Below are positions 17,266 to 27,299 of a stretch of 64,000 nucleotides of DNA, piece after piece. The position numbers and the translations under genes were made by a program. Positions within the stretch are counted from its first letter, which is position 1. Every line of letters begins with the position of its first letter. Origin of the DNA: G963666705 sp963666705. Its GTDB lineage: Bacteria > Pseudomonadota > Alphaproteobacteria > CADEGL01. The stretch is from positions 124,001 through 188,000 of the forward strand of contig CAXXKO010000022.1 of assembly GCA_963666705.2 (NCBI GenBank). The letters run 5' to 3'. The notes below the pieces were generated by a model. It made no database searches. It was not told where the DNA came from and saw only the letters and a list, made by a program, of their open reading frames with translations.

Positions 17266-18450
17266 CTATTCCGCCGCTTCCGCGCCACCTTCCGCCGGCC
17301 CGCGCCAGCCGACGGCGCCCGAGTCCTCGAGCGCCGCGATCTCCTCGGCGCCAAAGCCCCAATCGGCCAGCACCGCTCGGGTATGCGTGCCCGGCGCGGG
17401 TGCCGGGCCCCGAATCGCGGGCGGCGTGCGGCTGAACTTGGGCGCCGGGCCGGGCTGGACGAACCCGTCGATCTCGACGAAGGTCCCGCGCGCCTTGTTG
17501 TGCGGGTGCTCGGGCGCCTCCGCCATGTCGAGGACGGGCGCGAAGCAGACGTCGGTCCCCTCCATGATCTCGCACCATTCGTCGCGCGTCTTCTCTTGGA
17601 CGGCCGCCGCCACCTTCTCGCGCATCGCCGGCCAATGGATGCGGTCGAGCTGGATCGAGAGGTCCACGCCCTCGAGCCCGAGCAGGTCGATCATGAGCTT
17701 GTAGAATTTCGGTTCGATGGCGCCGAGCGAGATGTACTTGCCGTCCTTGGTCTCATAGACGCCGTAGAAATGCGCGCCGCCATCGATGATGTTGTCGCCC
17801 CGCTCGTCCGTCCACATGCCGATGCCGCGCAGGCCGAAGAACCCGGTCATGAGGGAGGCGGCCCCCTCGACCATGGAGACGTCCACCACTTGGCCCTTAC
17901 CCGAGCGCCCGGCCTCGAAGACGGCGGCGAGCATGCCGTAGGCGAGGTAGAGGGCGCCGCCGCCGAAATCGCCCACCAAGTTGAGCGGCGGGACCGGCGG
18001 GCCGCCCCGCTGGCCGATGCCGTGCAGCGCGCCCGAGAGGGCGATGTAGTTGATGTCGTGCCCGGCGGCGTGGGCCAGGGGGCCGGTCTGGCCCCAGCCG
18101 GTCATGCGCCCGTAGACGAGCTTCGGGTTGCGCGCAAGGCACGCGTCCGGCCCGATGCCGAGGCGCTCGGCGACCCCGGGGCGGAAAGGCTCGATCAGCG
18201 CGTCGGCCTGCTCAGCGAGGCGGAGCAGCGTCGCCACCCCGTCCGGGTTTTTCATGTCGATGGCGACGGAGCGGCGGCCGCGGTTGAGGAGGTCGGAGCC
18301 GTACGGGCGCGGCACACCGAGGCCCGAGGGCAGGGTGCGGTCGACGCGGACCACCTCCGCGCCCATGTCGGAGAACAGCATGGCGCAGTGCGGCCCCGGC
18401 CCGATGCCGGCCAGCTCGACGACTTTCAATCCGGCCAGCGGCCCCATCAT
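17266..18450 (-). CDS. CaiB/BaiF family CoA-transferase, alpha-methylacyl-CoA racemase-like
   Basis: This 394-aa class III CoA-transferase family member has the N-terminal [20 protein letters not shown], then [12 protein letters not shown], and the central [11 protein letters not shown] with [13 protein letters not shown]. The H-D pair in GHDINY matches the active site of alpha-methylacyl-CoA racemase (Amacr/Mcr) rather than formyl-CoA transferase. Two adjacent ATGs (18450, 18447) follow GGGGAGGGG. It would epimerise or transfer CoA on a branched acyl-CoA. Its link to the M24 genes downstream is positional only. Confidence 0.85.
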   Translation of the reverse strand: MMGPLAGLKVVELAGIGPGPHCAMLFSDMGAEVVRVDRTLPSGLGVPRPYGSDLLNRGRRSVAIDMKNPDGVATLLRLAEQADALIEPFRPGVAERLGIGPDACLARNPKLVYGRMTGWGQTGPLAHAAGHDINYIALSGALHGIGQRGGPPVPPLNLVGDFGGGALYLAYGMLAAVFEAGRSGKGQVVDVSMVEGAASLMTGFFGLRGIGMWTDERGDNIIDGGAHFYGVYETKDGKYISLGAIEPKFYKLMIDLLGLEGVDLSIQLDRIHWPAMREKVAAAVQEKTRDEWCEIMEGTDVCFAPVLDMAEAPEHPHNKARGTFVEIDGFVQPGPAPKFSRTPPAIRGPAPAPGTHTRAVLADWGFGAEEIAALEDSGAVGWRGPAEGGAEAAE

Positions 18451-18519
18451 CCCCTCCCCTTTATGCCTCGAAGTTTCCCAGTTCGCCGCACCCGGCGCAA
18501 TCGTTGTGAGCGCTCTCGC

Positions 18520-19599
18520 TCAAGCGCTCATGGGCCGCGGCCTCGTGACGTGCCCCATTTTGCGGCCCGGGCGCGTCTCCGTCTTGCCGTAGAGGTGGAG
18601 GCAGGCCCCTGATTCGGCGGCGAGGGCCGCCCAGCCCACCGCATCGTCGCCGATCAGGTTCGTCATGACCGCGTCCGAGTGCCGCTCGGGGTTGCCGAGC
18701 GGAAGGCCGCAGACCGCGCGCACGAACTGCTCGAACTGGCTGCAGGCGCATGCGTCGATGGTCCAATGGCCGGAGTTGTGCGGGCGCGGGGCGATCTCGT
18801 TGACGAGGAGCCGGCCGTCTCGAGTCACGAACATCTCGACGGCAAGGAGCCCGACCAGGTCGAGGGCGTCGGCGATCGTCTCCGCGACCGCAACTGCCTC
18901 GCGCGCGAGCGCCTCAGGGATATCGGCCGGCGCGGTGGTGGTATCGAGGATGTGCCGCGTATGCTCGTTCTCGACCGGAACGTAGGCGGCCGTCCCGCCA
19001 TCCATGCCGCGGGCGACGATGACCGAGATCTCGCAGGCGAAATCGACGAAGCCTTCGAGGATACCAACCGCCGCCCCCATCTCTTGCCAGGCGTCGCCCA
19101 CTTCCATGCCCAGGTCGATCAGCACCTGCCCCTTGCCGTCGTAGCCGAGGCGCGTCGTCTTGAGGACGGCGGGCCGGCCGAATGCCGCGAGGGCCTCGGC
19201 CAACTCCTCCGGGCCCGCCAGCTCCCGGAACCGGGTCACCGGCGCGCCGATGGATTCTAGGAAACGCTTTTCGACCGCGCGGTCCTGGCTCACCCGCAGC
19301 GCGTTCCAGTTGGGGCGCACGGGCACGCGCGATTCGAGGAGCTTCACGCACCCGTGCGGCACGTTCTCGAACTCGAAGGTCACCACATCGACCGCGGCCG
19401 CGAAGGCTTCGAGGGCGGCCAGGTCGTCGTAAGCGGCGGCCGTCTCGGCCGCCGAGACCAGCGCCGCCGGCCCGCCCGCCGCGGGCGCATAGATATGGCA
19501 GCGATAGCCCAGGCGCGCGGCGGCGAGCGCCGTCATGCGCCCCAACTGTCCACCACCCAGGATGCCGATCGTCGAGCCCGGCGGAAGCGGTGCCGTCAC
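18520..19599 (-). CDS. purK: N5-carboxyaminoimidazole ribonucleotide synthase PurK
   Basis: This 359-aa ATP-grasp enzyme converts AIR, bicarbonate and ATP to N5-CAIR in purine synthesis. It has the N-terminal TIGILGGGQLGRMTALAA, the ATP-grasp core VLKTTRLGYDGKGQVLI, the E-rich EISVIVARG and VPVENEHT, and NEIAPRPHNSGHWTIDAC, all diagnostic of PurK. It starts at GTG 19599, only four bases after the purE stop codon, so the pair is co-translated. Confidence 0.95.
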   Translation of the reverse strand: MTAPLPPGSTIGILGGGQLGRMTALAAARLGYRCHIYAPAAGGPAALVSAAETAAAYDDLAALEAFAAAVDVVTFEFENVPHGCVKLLESRVPVRPNWNALRVSQDRAVEKRFLESIGAPVTRFRELAGPEELAEALAAFGRPAVLKTTRLGYDGKGQVLIDLGMEVGDAWQEMGAAVGILEGFVDFACEISVIVARGMDGGTAAYVPVENEHTRHILDTTTAPADIPEALAREAVAVAETIADALDLVGLLAVEMFVTRDGRLLVNEIAPRPHNSGHWTIDACACSQFEQFVRAVCGLPLGNPERHSDAVMTNLIGDDAVGWAALAAESGACLHLYGKTETRPGRKMGHVTRPRPMSA

Positions 19600-19603
19600 G
19601 ACC

Positions 19604-20095
19604 TCAGCCGTCGTCGGACGGGGCTTCGGCCACGGCGGCCGTCTGGCGCGCGCGCCAGTCGTCCAGCGCATGGGCCACGCCGGCGTCGCTCGTGGACAGG
19701 ATCGAGGCCGCGAGGAGGGCGGCATTGATGGCCCCGGCCTTGCCGATGGCCAGGGTGCCCACGGGCACGCCGCCCGGCATCTGGGCGATGGAGAGCAAGC
19801 TGTCCATGCCCTTGAGCGCCGTCGATTCTATGGGTACGCCGAGGACCGGGAGGCTGGTCATGGACGCGGTCATGCCCGGCAGGTGGGCGGCCCCGCCGGC
19901 GCCCGCGATGACGACCTTGAGCCCACGGCCGCGCGCCTCGCGGGCATAGGCATAGAGTCGCTCTGGCGTGCGGTGGGCGGAGACGATGCGCGTCTCGTGC
20001 GCGATGCCGAGCGCCGCCAGCGTCTCGCTCGCATGGCGCATGGTCTCCCAGTCGGACTGGCTGCCCATGATGATGCCGACGACCGCATCGGCCAT
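19604..20095 (-). CDS. purE: N5-carboxyaminoimidazole ribonucleotide mutase PurE
   Basis: This 163-aa class I PurE converts N5-CAIR to CAIR. The characteristic [43 protein letters not shown] and [20 protein letters not shown] motifs are all present, including the active-site serine-aspartate pair and SAHR histidine. It is the first gene of the purE-purK unit and has a recognisable promoter at 20143-20170 immediately downstream of an IS insertion. Confidence 0.96.
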   Translation of the reverse strand: MADAVVGIIMGSQSDWETMRHASETLAALGIAHETRIVSAHRTPERLYAYAREARGRGLKVVIAGAGGAAHLPGMTASMTSLPVLGVPIESTALKGMDSLLSIAQMPGGVPVGTLAIGKAGAINAALLAASILSTSDAGVAHALDDWRARQTAAVAEAPSDDG

Positions 20096-20142
20096 GCCTG
20101 AATATCCCCTCGATATGCGCCTGATCTCTCGGCGAGCCGCAC

Positions 20143-20170
20143 ATTATAGGGGGGCCGAGTGACGAGACAA
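20143..20170 (-). promoter_or_regulatory. Candidate sigma-70 promoter of purE-purK
   Basis: On the minus strand a perfect TATAAT (20148-20143) lies 16 bp downstream of TTGTCT (20170-20165), which gives a plausible -35/-10 pair about 50 bp before the purE ATG. The IS target duplication begins at 20171, directly abutting the -35 element. The core promoter survived the insertion, but any upstream operator such as a purine-repressor site would have been displaced by 1.4 kb. Confidence 0.55.
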
Positions 20171-20186
20171 GTCAGGGGGCCGATTG
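20171..20186. repeat. Left 16-bp target-site duplication of the IS
   Basis: GTCAGGGGGCCGATTG lies directly next to the left IS end and recurs exactly at 21597-21612 next to the right end. An extra A on each side makes the boundary ambiguous by one base. Confidence 0.85.
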
Positions 20187-21596
20187 TGTAGATAGCACAC
20201 GATCTGTCCGTTCTATGTAGCACACGATCTGTCCGGTTTATTGAGCCTCCTGTTTGAAGGGGGTGGGATGAGACGGACAGATGTTTTGCAAGGTGTGCGC
20301 ATGATGAGGTTTCGGGATGTTTTCGGTCGTTGTGAGGCGGGATCGTTGAGCCAGTTGGAGGCGGCGGAGGTGCTTGGGGTCGGCGAGCGCACGTTTCGGC
20401 GCTGGTGCCGTCGTTTCGAGTGTGAGGGCGATGCGGGGCTTCTGGACCGGCGTCTGGGCAAGCCGTCGCCCAAGCGGGTGCCGGTGGACGAGGCGATGCG
20501 GGTCGAAGCTCTTTACCGCGAGCGCTACGCGGGTTTCACGGTCAAGCACTTCCACGAGCACCTGGTGAAGGACCACGGCTTCCGCTGGGGTTACACCTGG
20601 ACCAAGACGTTTCTCCACGGCCGCGGCCTGGCGGCGCCGGCGCCCAGGCGCGGGGCGCACCGGCGCAAGCGGCCGCGGCGGCCGCTCGTGGGCATGATGC
20701 TGCATCAGGACGGCTCGACGCACCGCTGGCTGCCGGGCCGCGACGAAGAGCAGGATATGATCGTCTCTCTGGACGATGCGAGCGGGGCGATCTACTCGGG
20801 CTTCCTGGTCGCCGAGGAGGGCACCATGTCGAGCTTCCAGGGGCTGGGCGAGGTGTTCGGCCGGCACGGGCTGCCGTGCGCGCTCTACACCGACCGCGCG
20901 AGCCACTACTTCCACACCCCCCAGGCGGGTGGCAAGGTGGACCGCGACAAGCCCTCCCAGCTCGGACGGGCCTTGGCCCAGCTCGGCATCGAGCACATCG
21001 CGGCCTATTCGCCGGAGGCGCGCGGGCGCTCCGAGCGCGCCTTCCGCACCTTGCAGGACCGGCTCCCCAAGGAGTTGGCATTGGCCGGCGTCTCGACGAT
21101 CGAAGGGGCCAACCGCTTCCTCGCCGAGACCTTCATTCCCGACTACAATGCGCGCTTCGCGATCGCTCCCGAAGAGCCGGGCTCGGCCTTCGTCGCCGTG
21201 CCGGCGGAACAGTGGCGCGACGTGCTGTGCGTCCAGGAGACGCGCACCGTCGGCAACGACAACACCGTACGCTTCCACGGCATCGTCCTGCAGATCCCGC
21301 CGTCATCGCTGAGGCCGCACTACGTCAAGGCCAAGGTCCGCGTCCACCACTATCCGGACGCCACCTACGCCATATTCCACGGGCCGCGCCCGATCGCCCG
21401 CTACCGAGGCGATGGCGCGCTTCTGGAAGGAGACACCATGAAGAGGGCCGCGTGATGCCGCTCGACGCGACCCGCCCGTGGATAAGTGGACAGCTCGGCT
21501 ACGCCGACCTGACCACTTCCCCACAGGCGCCACAACATCAACAGAGCGGTCAATCGATGTGCTACATAAACCGGCCAACTTAATTCGCTATCTACA
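20187..21596 (+). mobile_element. Insertion sequence, ISNCY/IS1202-like, 1410 bp
   Basis: The element is bounded by TGTAGATAGC at 20187-20196 and its exact inverse at 21587-21596, with a 16-bp direct duplication outside. Inside the left end a 17-bp unit, AGCACACGATCTGTCCG, occurs twice (20194-20210 and 20219-20235). A diverged inverted version, TGTAGCACATCGATTGACCG, lies near the right end (21548-21567), so these are likely transposase-binding sites. It carries one transposase gene. From memory, long duplications of this size occur in the IS1202 group formerly placed in ISNCY. Intact ends and an exact duplication point to a recent insertion. Confidence 0.88.
20268..21455 (+). CDS. ISNCY-type DDE transposase
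   Basis: This 395-aa transposase has an N-terminal helix-turn-helix (LSQLEAAEVLGVGERTFRRW) and a basic linker (RRGAHRRKRPRR). Its integrase-like catalytic core has aspartates in VSLDDASGAIYS and LYTDRASHYF, and a glutamate in the SPEARGRSERAF region. The ATG at 20268 follows GGGGGTGGG; a TTG at 20241 would add nine residues. The gene is intact, so the element may be active. Confidence 0.88.
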   Translation: MRRTDVLQGVRMMRFRDVFGRCEAGSLSQLEAAEVLGVGERTFRRWCRRFECEGDAGLLDRRLGKPSPKRVPVDEAMRVEALYRERYAGFTVKHFHEHLVKDHGFRWGYTWTKTFLHGRGLAAPAPRRGAHRRKRPRRPLVGMMLHQDGSTHRWLPGRDEEQDMIVSLDDASGAIYSGFLVAEEGTMSSFQGLGEVFGRHGLPCALYTDRASHYFHTPQAGGKVDRDKPSQLGRALAQLGIEHIAAYSPEARGRSERAFRTLQDRLPKELALAGVSTIEGANRFLAETFIPDYNARFAIAPEEPGSAFVAVPAEQWRDVLCVQETRTVGNDNTVRFHGIVLQIPPSSLRPHYVKAKVRVHHYPDATYAIFHGPRPIARYRGDGALLEGDTMKRAA

Positions 21597-21612
21597 GTCA
21601 GGGGGCCGATTG
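21597..21612. repeat. Right 16-bp target-site duplication of the IS
   Basis: This is the second copy of GTCAGGGGGCCGATTG. The first bases contain the complement of the queG stop codon (21598-21600), so the insertion duplicated the last codons of queG without changing the protein. Confidence 0.85.
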
Positions 21613-22731
21613 CCACTCGGCCCGAACGTCCGCATCCGTTTCCCCCGACAGGCGATCCCGCCGCGAGAGAGCGAAGGCATCGGCATCGAGAAGTCGCGAG
21701 AGCGCCCAGACGGCCATGGCACGGACCAGCGGCGAGGGGTCGTCGAGGCGCGCTCGGGCGCTCCCGGCAAGTGTCGCCTCGCCGCTGTTGCCGATGGCGA
21801 TGAGGACGTTGCGCACGAAACGGTCGCGCCCGGTGCGCTTGACGGGGGACTTCGAGAATGCGGCCCGAAAGGCGGCATCGTCGAGCCGAGCGAGCGCCGC
21901 GAGGCGCGGCGGGTCCAGCGCCTCGCGCGGCGCGAAGGCCGGCTCGGCATGGGGGCGCGCGAACTTGTTCCACGGGCAGACGGCCAGGCAGTCGTCGCAA
22001 CCATAGATTCGGTTGCCCATGGCCGGGCGCAGGGCGCGCGGGATGTGGCCCTTGTGCTCGATGGTGAGGTAGGAGATGCAGCGGCGCGCGTCGATCCGGT
22101 AGGGCGCCGGGAAGGCATCCGTCGGGCAGACGTCGAGGCAGCGGCGGCAGGCGCCGCAATGGTCCACCTCGGCCTCGTCGGGAGCCAGATCGAGGGTGGT
22201 GAAGACCTCTCCCAGGAACAGCCAGGAGCCGAATTCGCGTGAGACGAGGTTCGTGTGCTTGCCTTGCCAGCCGACGCCCGCGCGCTCGGCGAGCGGTTTT
22301 TCCATGACCGGGGCCGTATCGACGAACACCTTCACCCGGGCGCCGAGCGCCTCGTCTATCCAGCGGCCGAGCGCCTTCAATCGCGTCTTGAGCACGTCAT
22401 GGTAGTCGCGGCCCCGGGCGTAGACCGAGACGGTGCCCTCCTCCTTGCGATCGAGGGCCGCCAGAGGATCGCTTTCCGGGCCGTAATTGACCCCAAGCAC
22501 GACGACCGAGCGCGCCTCGGACCACAGCCGCCGCGGGGCGCCCCTGCGCTCGGCGTTCGCCGCCAGCCAACCCATGTCGCCATGCAAACCCTCGGCCAGG
22601 AACTCGGCGAGGTGCGTCCGCGCTTCGTCACCCAGACCCGGCGCGGCGAAACCCACGGCGTCGAACCCGAGCGCAAGCGCCTTCGCGCGGATGGCCGCCT
22701 TGGCGTCGGGCACTGGCCGCGCGCCGCTCAC
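21598..22731 (-). CDS. queG: Epoxyqueuosine reductase QueG
   Basis: This 377-aa cobalamin- and Fe-S-dependent enzyme reduces epoxyqueuosine to queuosine in tRNA. Two ferredoxin-type clusters are visible, [16 protein letters not shown] and [13 protein letters not shown], with the family landmarks [12 protein letters not shown] and GSWLFLGEV. The C-terminal part has HEAT-like repeats. The start is taken as the GTG at 22731, which overlaps the queF stop as GTGA. The stop codon lies inside the IS target duplication, and the protein is complete. Confidence 0.94.
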   Translation of the reverse strand: MSGARPVPDAKAAIRAKALALGFDAVGFAAPGLGDEARTHLAEFLAEGLHGDMGWLAANAERRGAPRRLWSEARSVVVLGVNYGPESDPLAALDRKEEGTVSVYARGRDYHDVLKTRLKALGRWIDEALGARVKVFVDTAPVMEKPLAERAGVGWQGKHTNLVSREFGSWLFLGEVFTTLDLAPDEAEVDHCGACRRCLDVCPTDAFPAPYRIDARRCISYLTIEHKGHIPRALRPAMGNRIYGCDDCLAVCPWNKFARPHAEPAFAPREALDPPRLAALARLDDAAFRAAFSKSPVKRTGRDRFVRNVLIAIGNSGEATLAGSARARLDDPSPLVRAMAVWALSRLLDADAFALSRRDRLSGETDADVRAEWQSAP

Positions 22732-23192
22732 CCCCGGCCGCGATAGGGGGCGACACCCTGGTCGGGCAGCCACAGGCCGTCGGGCGGCGGGCCGCTCTGG
22801 TAGAACACATCGATGGGCATGCCGCCACGCGGATACCAGTAGCCGCCGATGCGGAGCCAGCGCGGCTCGAGCAGCGCCTCGAGGCGCTTGGCGATGGCGA
22901 CGGTGCAGTCCTCGTGGAAGGCGCCGTGATTGCGGAACGAACCGAGATAGAGCTTCAAGGACTTGCTCTCGACGAGCAGGGCGGCGGGCGCGTAGTCGAT
23001 CACGAGATGGGCGAAGTCGGGCTGGCCGGTCACCGGGCAGATGGAAGTGAACTCCGGGCAGGTGAAGCGCGCGAGGTAGAGCGTGCCCGGATGCGGGTTC
23101 GGTACCGCGTCGAGGGTCGCCTCGTCGGGCGATGCCGGAAGCTCGGTCTTGCTCCCGAGCTGGGTCAGGGTCTCTTCAACGCTTCTGGCCAT
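22728..23192 (-). CDS. queF: NADPH-dependent 7-cyano-7-deazaguanine reductase QueF
   Basis: This 154-aa enzyme is of the short (unimodular) QueF type and reduces preQ0 to preQ1. The catalytic cysteine and aspartate region reads [20 protein letters not shown], followed by the QueF-specific [20 protein letters not shown]. It is translationally coupled to queG. Together with tgt, queA and the transporter nearby, it provides the queuosine pathway from preQ0 onward; the enzymes that make preQ0 are not in this window. Confidence 0.95.
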   Translation of the reverse strand: MARSVEETLTQLGSKTELPASPDEATLDAVPNPHPGTLYLARFTCPEFTSICPVTGQPDFAHLVIDYAPAALLVESKSLKLYLGSFRNHGAFHEDCTVAIAKRLEALLEPRWLRIGGYWYPRGGMPIDVFYQSGPPPDGLWLPDQGVAPYRGRG

Positions 23193-23346
23193 GGCGCAAA
23201 CCTGGTTTCCGAGCGGCGGCGGAGCAAGCCTACCGCAATTCCACGCCCGTCACGATGCCCGCCGAGTTTTCGCTTGATGGCCCGCGCGCGGGGGGCGTAT
23301 GTCGGGTCAGCCCACAGGGAATCCAACCCGAGTGAAAGGACGTGCC

Positions 23347-24222
23347 ATGCCGGACGCGCAGACCAAGATCGCCGAATGGGGGGTCGCGAACGAATACGGC
23401 AATCTCACGGACGTGCTGCTGTGCGCGCCGGACAATTTCAAGTGGCTGCCCGCCAGCTCGATCTCCAAGGGCACCCTGCAACAGGGCCTCACCTTCGACG
23501 CCCAGCTCGCCCAGCGCCAGCACCGGGAGCTGGTGCAAGCCTATGAGGACGCGGGCGTGCGCTGCCATTTCCTGGAGCCCGACCCCGCCCTTCCCTACCA
23601 GGTCTATGCCCGCGACAGCAGCTTCATGACGCCCTACGGCGCCGTCGTCACCCAGATGTCCCAGTGGTGGCGGCGAGGTGAATACGCGCCCGTGATCCGC
23701 TTTTACCAAAGCACCGGCATCCCCATCTTCAACATGGTCACCGCCGGCTCCTTCGAGGGCGGCGACTTTGACGTGATCGGGCCGGAATGCGTCCTCATCG
23801 GCCATAGCGAGGAGCGCACCCAGGAGCGCTCGGCGCGCCAGGTCGCGTCCTGGTTCGAGGACAAGGGCTGGGAGGTGCGCCTCGCCCCCATCGCCGAGCA
23901 CTATGTCCATATCGACCTCATGGTCTGCATGCTGGCCGAGAAGCTCGCCGCCGTGTGCCTGGAGACGACCGAGGAGGGCATCGTCGACTGGCTCGAGGGC
24001 AAGGGCATCGAGATCGTGCCGGTGAGCTTCCGCGACACCATGAAGCTCGGCTGCAACGTCATCTCGCTCGGCGACGACCGGGTCATCTCGACTGCCGAGA
24101 GCAAGGACCTGAACGCCCGCCTGCGCGCCCAGGGCTTCGAGGTCTACGACCCGGACGTGACCATGTTCACCCTTGGCGGCGGCGGCGTCCACTGCATGGG
24201 CATGCCGCTCAATCGGAGCTAA
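23347..24222 (+). CDS. Amidinotransferase/dimethylarginine dimethylaminohydrolase family protein
   Basis: This 291-aa member of the guanidino-group-modifying superfamily (arginine deiminase, DDAH, amidinotransferase) has the catalytic triad visible as Glu in GSFEGGDFD, His in HYVHIDLMV and Cys in GGGGVHCMGMP. The N-terminal LTDVLLCAPDNFKW and VYARDSSFM are typical. AAGGA precedes the ATG at 23347. It hydrolyses or transfers the amidino group of arginine-like compounds. It sits between queF and tgt on the opposite strand, so it is probably unrelated to queuosine. The substrate could be arginine, methylarginine or another guanidine. Confidence 0.82.
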   Translation: MPDAQTKIAEWGVANEYGNLTDVLLCAPDNFKWLPASSISKGTLQQGLTFDAQLAQRQHRELVQAYEDAGVRCHFLEPDPALPYQVYARDSSFMTPYGAVVTQMSQWWRRGEYAPVIRFYQSTGIPIFNMVTAGSFEGGDFDVIGPECVLIGHSEERTQERSARQVASWFEDKGWEVRLAPIAEHYVHIDLMVCMLAEKLAAVCLETTEEGIVDWLEGKGIEIVPVSFRDTMKLGCNVISLGDDRVISTAESKDLNARLRAQGFEVYDPDVTMFTLGGGGVHCMGMPLNRS

Positions 24223-24231
24223 GGGGCGCCC

Positions 24232-25365
24232 CTAAACCGGCTCGATATCGCCTTCGGCTCGGGCGGCCTCGAACGCGGTCACATAGGTTAGTAGCGCGTC
24301 CTTGGTGATGGCAGCGCGTAGCTCGCGCATCAGGTCCTGGTAATAGGCGAGGTTGTGCCATGTCATGAGCATACTGCCCAGGATCTCCTTCGCGCGCACC
24401 AGGTGGTGGAGGTAGGCGCGGCTGTAATTGCGGCAGGCCGGGCAGGTGCAGGCTTCGTCGAGTGGGCGCGGGTCCTCGGCGTGGCGGGCGTTGCGGATGT
24501 TGAGGACTGCACGGCGGGTGAAACCCTGGCCAGTGCGGCCCGAGCGGGTGGGGATCACGCAATCAAACATGTCGATGCCGAGGGCCACGGCGGCGACAAT
24601 GTCCTCGGGCCGGCCGATGCCCATGAGGTAGCGCGGCCGATCAGCGGGCAGGAGCGCGGCCGTATGGCCGGCCATTACGCGCATCTCCTCCGGCGATTCG
24701 CCGACCGCCAGGCCACCGATGGCGTAGCCTTCGAAGCCTGTCTCGATAAGCGCAACGGCTGATTCGTCACGCAAATCCGCGTAGGTGCCACCCTGGACGA
24801 TGCCGAAGAGGGCGTGGCCGGGGCGCGGCACGAACGCCGCCTTCGAGCGTTCGGCCCAACGCATGGAGAGGCGCATGGAGCGGGCGGCCTCTTCCGCCGT
24901 TGCCGGCCAGGCGGTGCATTCGTCGAGAACCATGGTGATGTCGGCGCCGAGCAGGTGCTGGATCTCGACCGCGCGCTCGGGCGTGAGCTTGTGGATGCTG
25001 CCGTCGATATGGGAGCTGAAAGTGACACCCTCCTCGTCGAGGGTGCGGCGCTTGGCCAGGGACATGACCTGGAAGCCGCCCGAATCCGTGAGGATGGGCC
25101 CCGGCCAGTTCATGAACCGGTGCAGGCCGCCGAGGCGGGCCACGCGCTCCGCCCCCGGCCGCAGCATCAGGTGATAGGTGTTGCCGAGCACGATCTCGGC
25201 CCCTGTCTCGCGCACCGCCTCGGGCGTCATAGCCTTGACGGTGCCCGCGGTGCCGACGGGCATGAAGGCCGGCGTCGAGACCTGACCGTGGGCTGTCGTG
25301 AGGCGCCCCGCGCGCGCGGCGCCGCTCCTCGCCAGCACCTCGAAATCGAAGGCCGGTGCGCTCAT
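24232..25365 (-). CDS. tgt: Queuine tRNA-ribosyltransferase Tgt
   Basis: This 377-aa enzyme exchanges guanine-34 for preQ1 in GUN-anticodon tRNAs. The nucleophile and acid aspartates are in [11 protein letters not shown] and [16 protein letters not shown], and the zinc site is C-x-C-x2-C with histidine in [16 protein letters not shown]. The start at 25365 overlaps the queA stop as ATGA. Length matches bacterial Tgt. Confidence 0.96.
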   Translation of the reverse strand: MSAPAFDFEVLARSGAARAGRLTTAHGQVSTPAFMPVGTAGTVKAMTPEAVRETGAEIVLGNTYHLMLRPGAERVARLGGLHRFMNWPGPILTDSGGFQVMSLAKRRTLDEEGVTFSSHIDGSIHKLTPERAVEIQHLLGADITMVLDECTAWPATAEEAARSMRLSMRWAERSKAAFVPRPGHALFGIVQGGTYADLRDESAVALIETGFEGYAIGGLAVGESPEEMRVMAGHTAALLPADRPRYLMGIGRPEDIVAAVALGIDMFDCVIPTRSGRTGQGFTRRAVLNIRNARHAEDPRPLDEACTCPACRNYSRAYLHHLVRAKEILGSMLMTWHNLAYYQDLMRELRAAITKDALLTYVTAFEAARAEGDIEPV

Positions 25366-26411
25366 GCCCTCTCGCCTCGTTCGAGGAGGCACGCATCGCC
25401 ATAGGAATAAAAACGGTAGCCTACACGCTTGGCGTGCGCGTAGGCAGCCAGCATGCGTTTCCGCCCGGCGAAGGCGGCGACCAGCACGAAGAGGGTCGAG
25501 CGCGGCAGATGGAAGTTGGTGAGCAGCATATCCACGGCCTTGAAGCGGTAGCCCGGCATGATGAAGAGGTCGGTCTCGCCGCGAAAGGGCCGGACCGTGC
25601 CATTGTCGTCGGCCGCGCTTTCAAGGAGGCGGAGGCTCGTGCTGCCAATGGCGACGATGCGCCCACCCGCCGCCCGCGCCGCGTTGACCGCATCGGCCGC
25701 CGCCACCGGGATCTCGCCCCACTCGGCGTGCATTTGGTGATCGCGCAAATCCGCGGCCTTGACCGGCAGGAAGGTCCCCGGGCCGACATGGAGCGTCACA
25801 CTCGCGCGCCCGATGCCCCGTGCCTCGAGCGCATCGGCGAGCCGGGGCGTGAAGTGGAGCCCGGCCGTGGGGGCCGCGATGGCGCCGGCGCGGGCCGCGA
25901 ACATAGTCTGGTAATCGTCCCGATCTTGCTCGTCGGGGCCCGCCACGCGCGGGATATAGGGCGGCAGCGGCATGGCGCCATGCGCCTCGAGCGCCGTCAT
26001 GAGTTCCGCGCCCGCGCGGTCGAAGCGGAGCGTGACGGCACCCCCCTCCCCCTTCGCGACCATTTCGGCCGATAGCCCGCCCGAGAACACGATCCGGTCG
26101 CCCGGCCGCAGACGGCGCGCCGGCCGCGCCAGCGCCAGCCAGCCATCATCGGTGGCACGGATCAGCGTCACCTCGACCCGCGCCTCCCCGCGGTGGCCCG
26201 TAAGACGTGCCGGCATCACCCGCGTGTCGTTGACCACAAGAAGGTCGCCCGGTGCGAGCAGATCCAACAAATCGCAAATCCGCCGGTCGCCCAGGCCGCC
26301 GCCCACCGAGAGCAGACGCGCCGAATCGCGGGGCCGCGCCGGTCGTGCCGCGATCAGTTCGCGCGGCAGGTCGAAATCGTAGGCGTCCAGGGAAGTGCTA
26401 TCTTCGGTCAC
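25362..26411 (-). CDS. queA: S-adenosylmethionine:tRNA ribosyltransferase-isomerase QueA
   Basis: This 349-aa enzyme transfers the ribosyl moiety of SAM to preQ1-tRNA to form epoxyqueuosine. Family motifs include [60 protein letters not shown] and [13 protein letters not shown] 26411 gives the usual N terminus and length; open frame continues upstream but without family similarity. queA and tgt form one unit, divergent from the precursor transporter. Confidence 0.95.
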   Translation of the reverse strand: MTEDSTSLDAYDFDLPRELIAARPARPRDSARLLSVGGGLGDRRICDLLDLLAPGDLLVVNDTRVMPARLTGHRGEARVEVTLIRATDDGWLALARPARRLRPGDRIVFSGGLSAEMVAKGEGGAVTLRFDRAGAELMTALEAHGAMPLPPYIPRVAGPDEQDRDDYQTMFAARAGAIAAPTAGLHFTPRLADALEARGIGRASVTLHVGPGTFLPVKAADLRDHQMHAEWGEIPVAAADAVNAARAAGGRIVAIGSTSLRLLESAADDNGTVRPFRGETDLFIMPGYRFKAVDMLLTNFHLPRSTLFVLVAAFAGRKRMLAAYAHAKRVGYRFYSYGDACLLERGERA

Positions 26412-26514
26412 GAGTATCCGTGCCCCAGTCCGGATTGGGCGGTGCTTGACCGCAGCCGCGGCGGACCTTACACGAAGCCCGGACGCTGAACGAGACGCTG
26501 GAACGGAGCGCGAC

Positions 26515-27219
26515 ATGACGGATGGGGGAGCCCAAACTGGGCCGGCGGCGCGCTATTCGCCCTGGTTCGTGATCATCGCGGCCGTCTTCGTGACCTGCCT
26601 CGTCGCCTCGAACATCATCGCCGTCAAGCTGATCGCGGTCGCGGGGCTCATCCTGCCGGCGGCGATCATCATCTTCCCCTTGAGCTACATCATCGGCGAC
26701 GTGCTGACCGAGGTCTATGGCTACCGGGAGGCGCGGCGCGTCATCTGGCTCGGCTTCGCCTGCAACCTTCTGGTCGTGGCCGCGGTGGCGGCGGGCGGAT
26801 GGCTGCCGGCTGCCGGTTTCTGGGATGGCCAGGAGGCCTACGAGCGCATCCTCGGCGCCGTGCCCCGTATCCTCCTCGCCTCGTTCCTGGCCTACCTCGT
26901 GGGCGAGTTCGCCAACGCCTACGTCCTGGCCAAGATGAAGATCGCGACCCGGGGCCGCTGGCTATGGGCCCGCACTATCGGCTCGACCATCGTCGGCCAG
27001 GGACTCGACTCCGCCATCTTCGTCACCGTCGCCTTCGCCGGCCAGATGCCGACGGCGGCTCTCCTCGCCGTGATCGTCACCCAATGGCTCGCCAAATCGG
27101 CCTATGAGGCCGCCGCCACGCCGGCTACCTACGCGGTGGTCGGGTTCCTCAAGCGGCGCGAGGGCGTCGACACCTACGACCGCGAGACGCGCTTCAACCC
27201 CTTGGCGCTGGCCGACTAG
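26515..27219 (+). CDS. yhhQ: Queuosine precursor transporter (VUT family, YhhQ)
   Basis: This 234-aa inner-membrane protein has about six hydrophobic helices. The VUT/QPTR signature stretches are [35 protein letters not shown], and the [17 protein letters not shown] region. YhhQ takes up preQ0/preQ1 or queuine-like bases. Divergence from queA-tgt supports the queuosine role. GGAGCG precedes the ATG at 26515. Confidence 0.88.
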   Translation: MTDGGAQTGPAARYSPWFVIIAAVFVTCLVASNIIAVKLIAVAGLILPAAIIIFPLSYIIGDVLTEVYGYREARRVIWLGFACNLLVVAAVAAGGWLPAAGFWDGQEAYERILGAVPRILLASFLAYLVGEFANAYVLAKMKIATRGRWLWARTIGSTIVGQGLDSAIFVTVAFAGQMPTAALLAVIVTQWLAKSAYEAAATPATYAVVGFLKRREGVDTYDRETRFNPLALAD

Positions 27220-27299
27220 AACCCACAATTACGATTGTAATAATTTGCGGCTAAACTGTGGAATTCGCGCTGTTGCAATTGTATGACTGAGGCGTGAGC
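27220..27299 (+). promoter_or_regulatory. AT-rich leader of the hopanoid operon, probable promoter region
   Basis: This 80-bp intergenic stretch is far more AT-rich than its surroundings and carries an inverted repeat, ACAAT-TACG-ATTGT (27225-27238), and a CAATTG. It separates the precursor transporter from hpnC, the first gene of a nine-gene co-directional run. No clean -35/-10 pair could be assigned, so only the general role is suggested. Confidence 0.3.

Noticed and set aside
24223..24232. GGGGCGCCCC palindrome between the convergent stops of the amidinotransferase-like gene and tgt
   Set aside because: It is only 10 bp with no loop and no T-run, so it is too weak to call a terminator.
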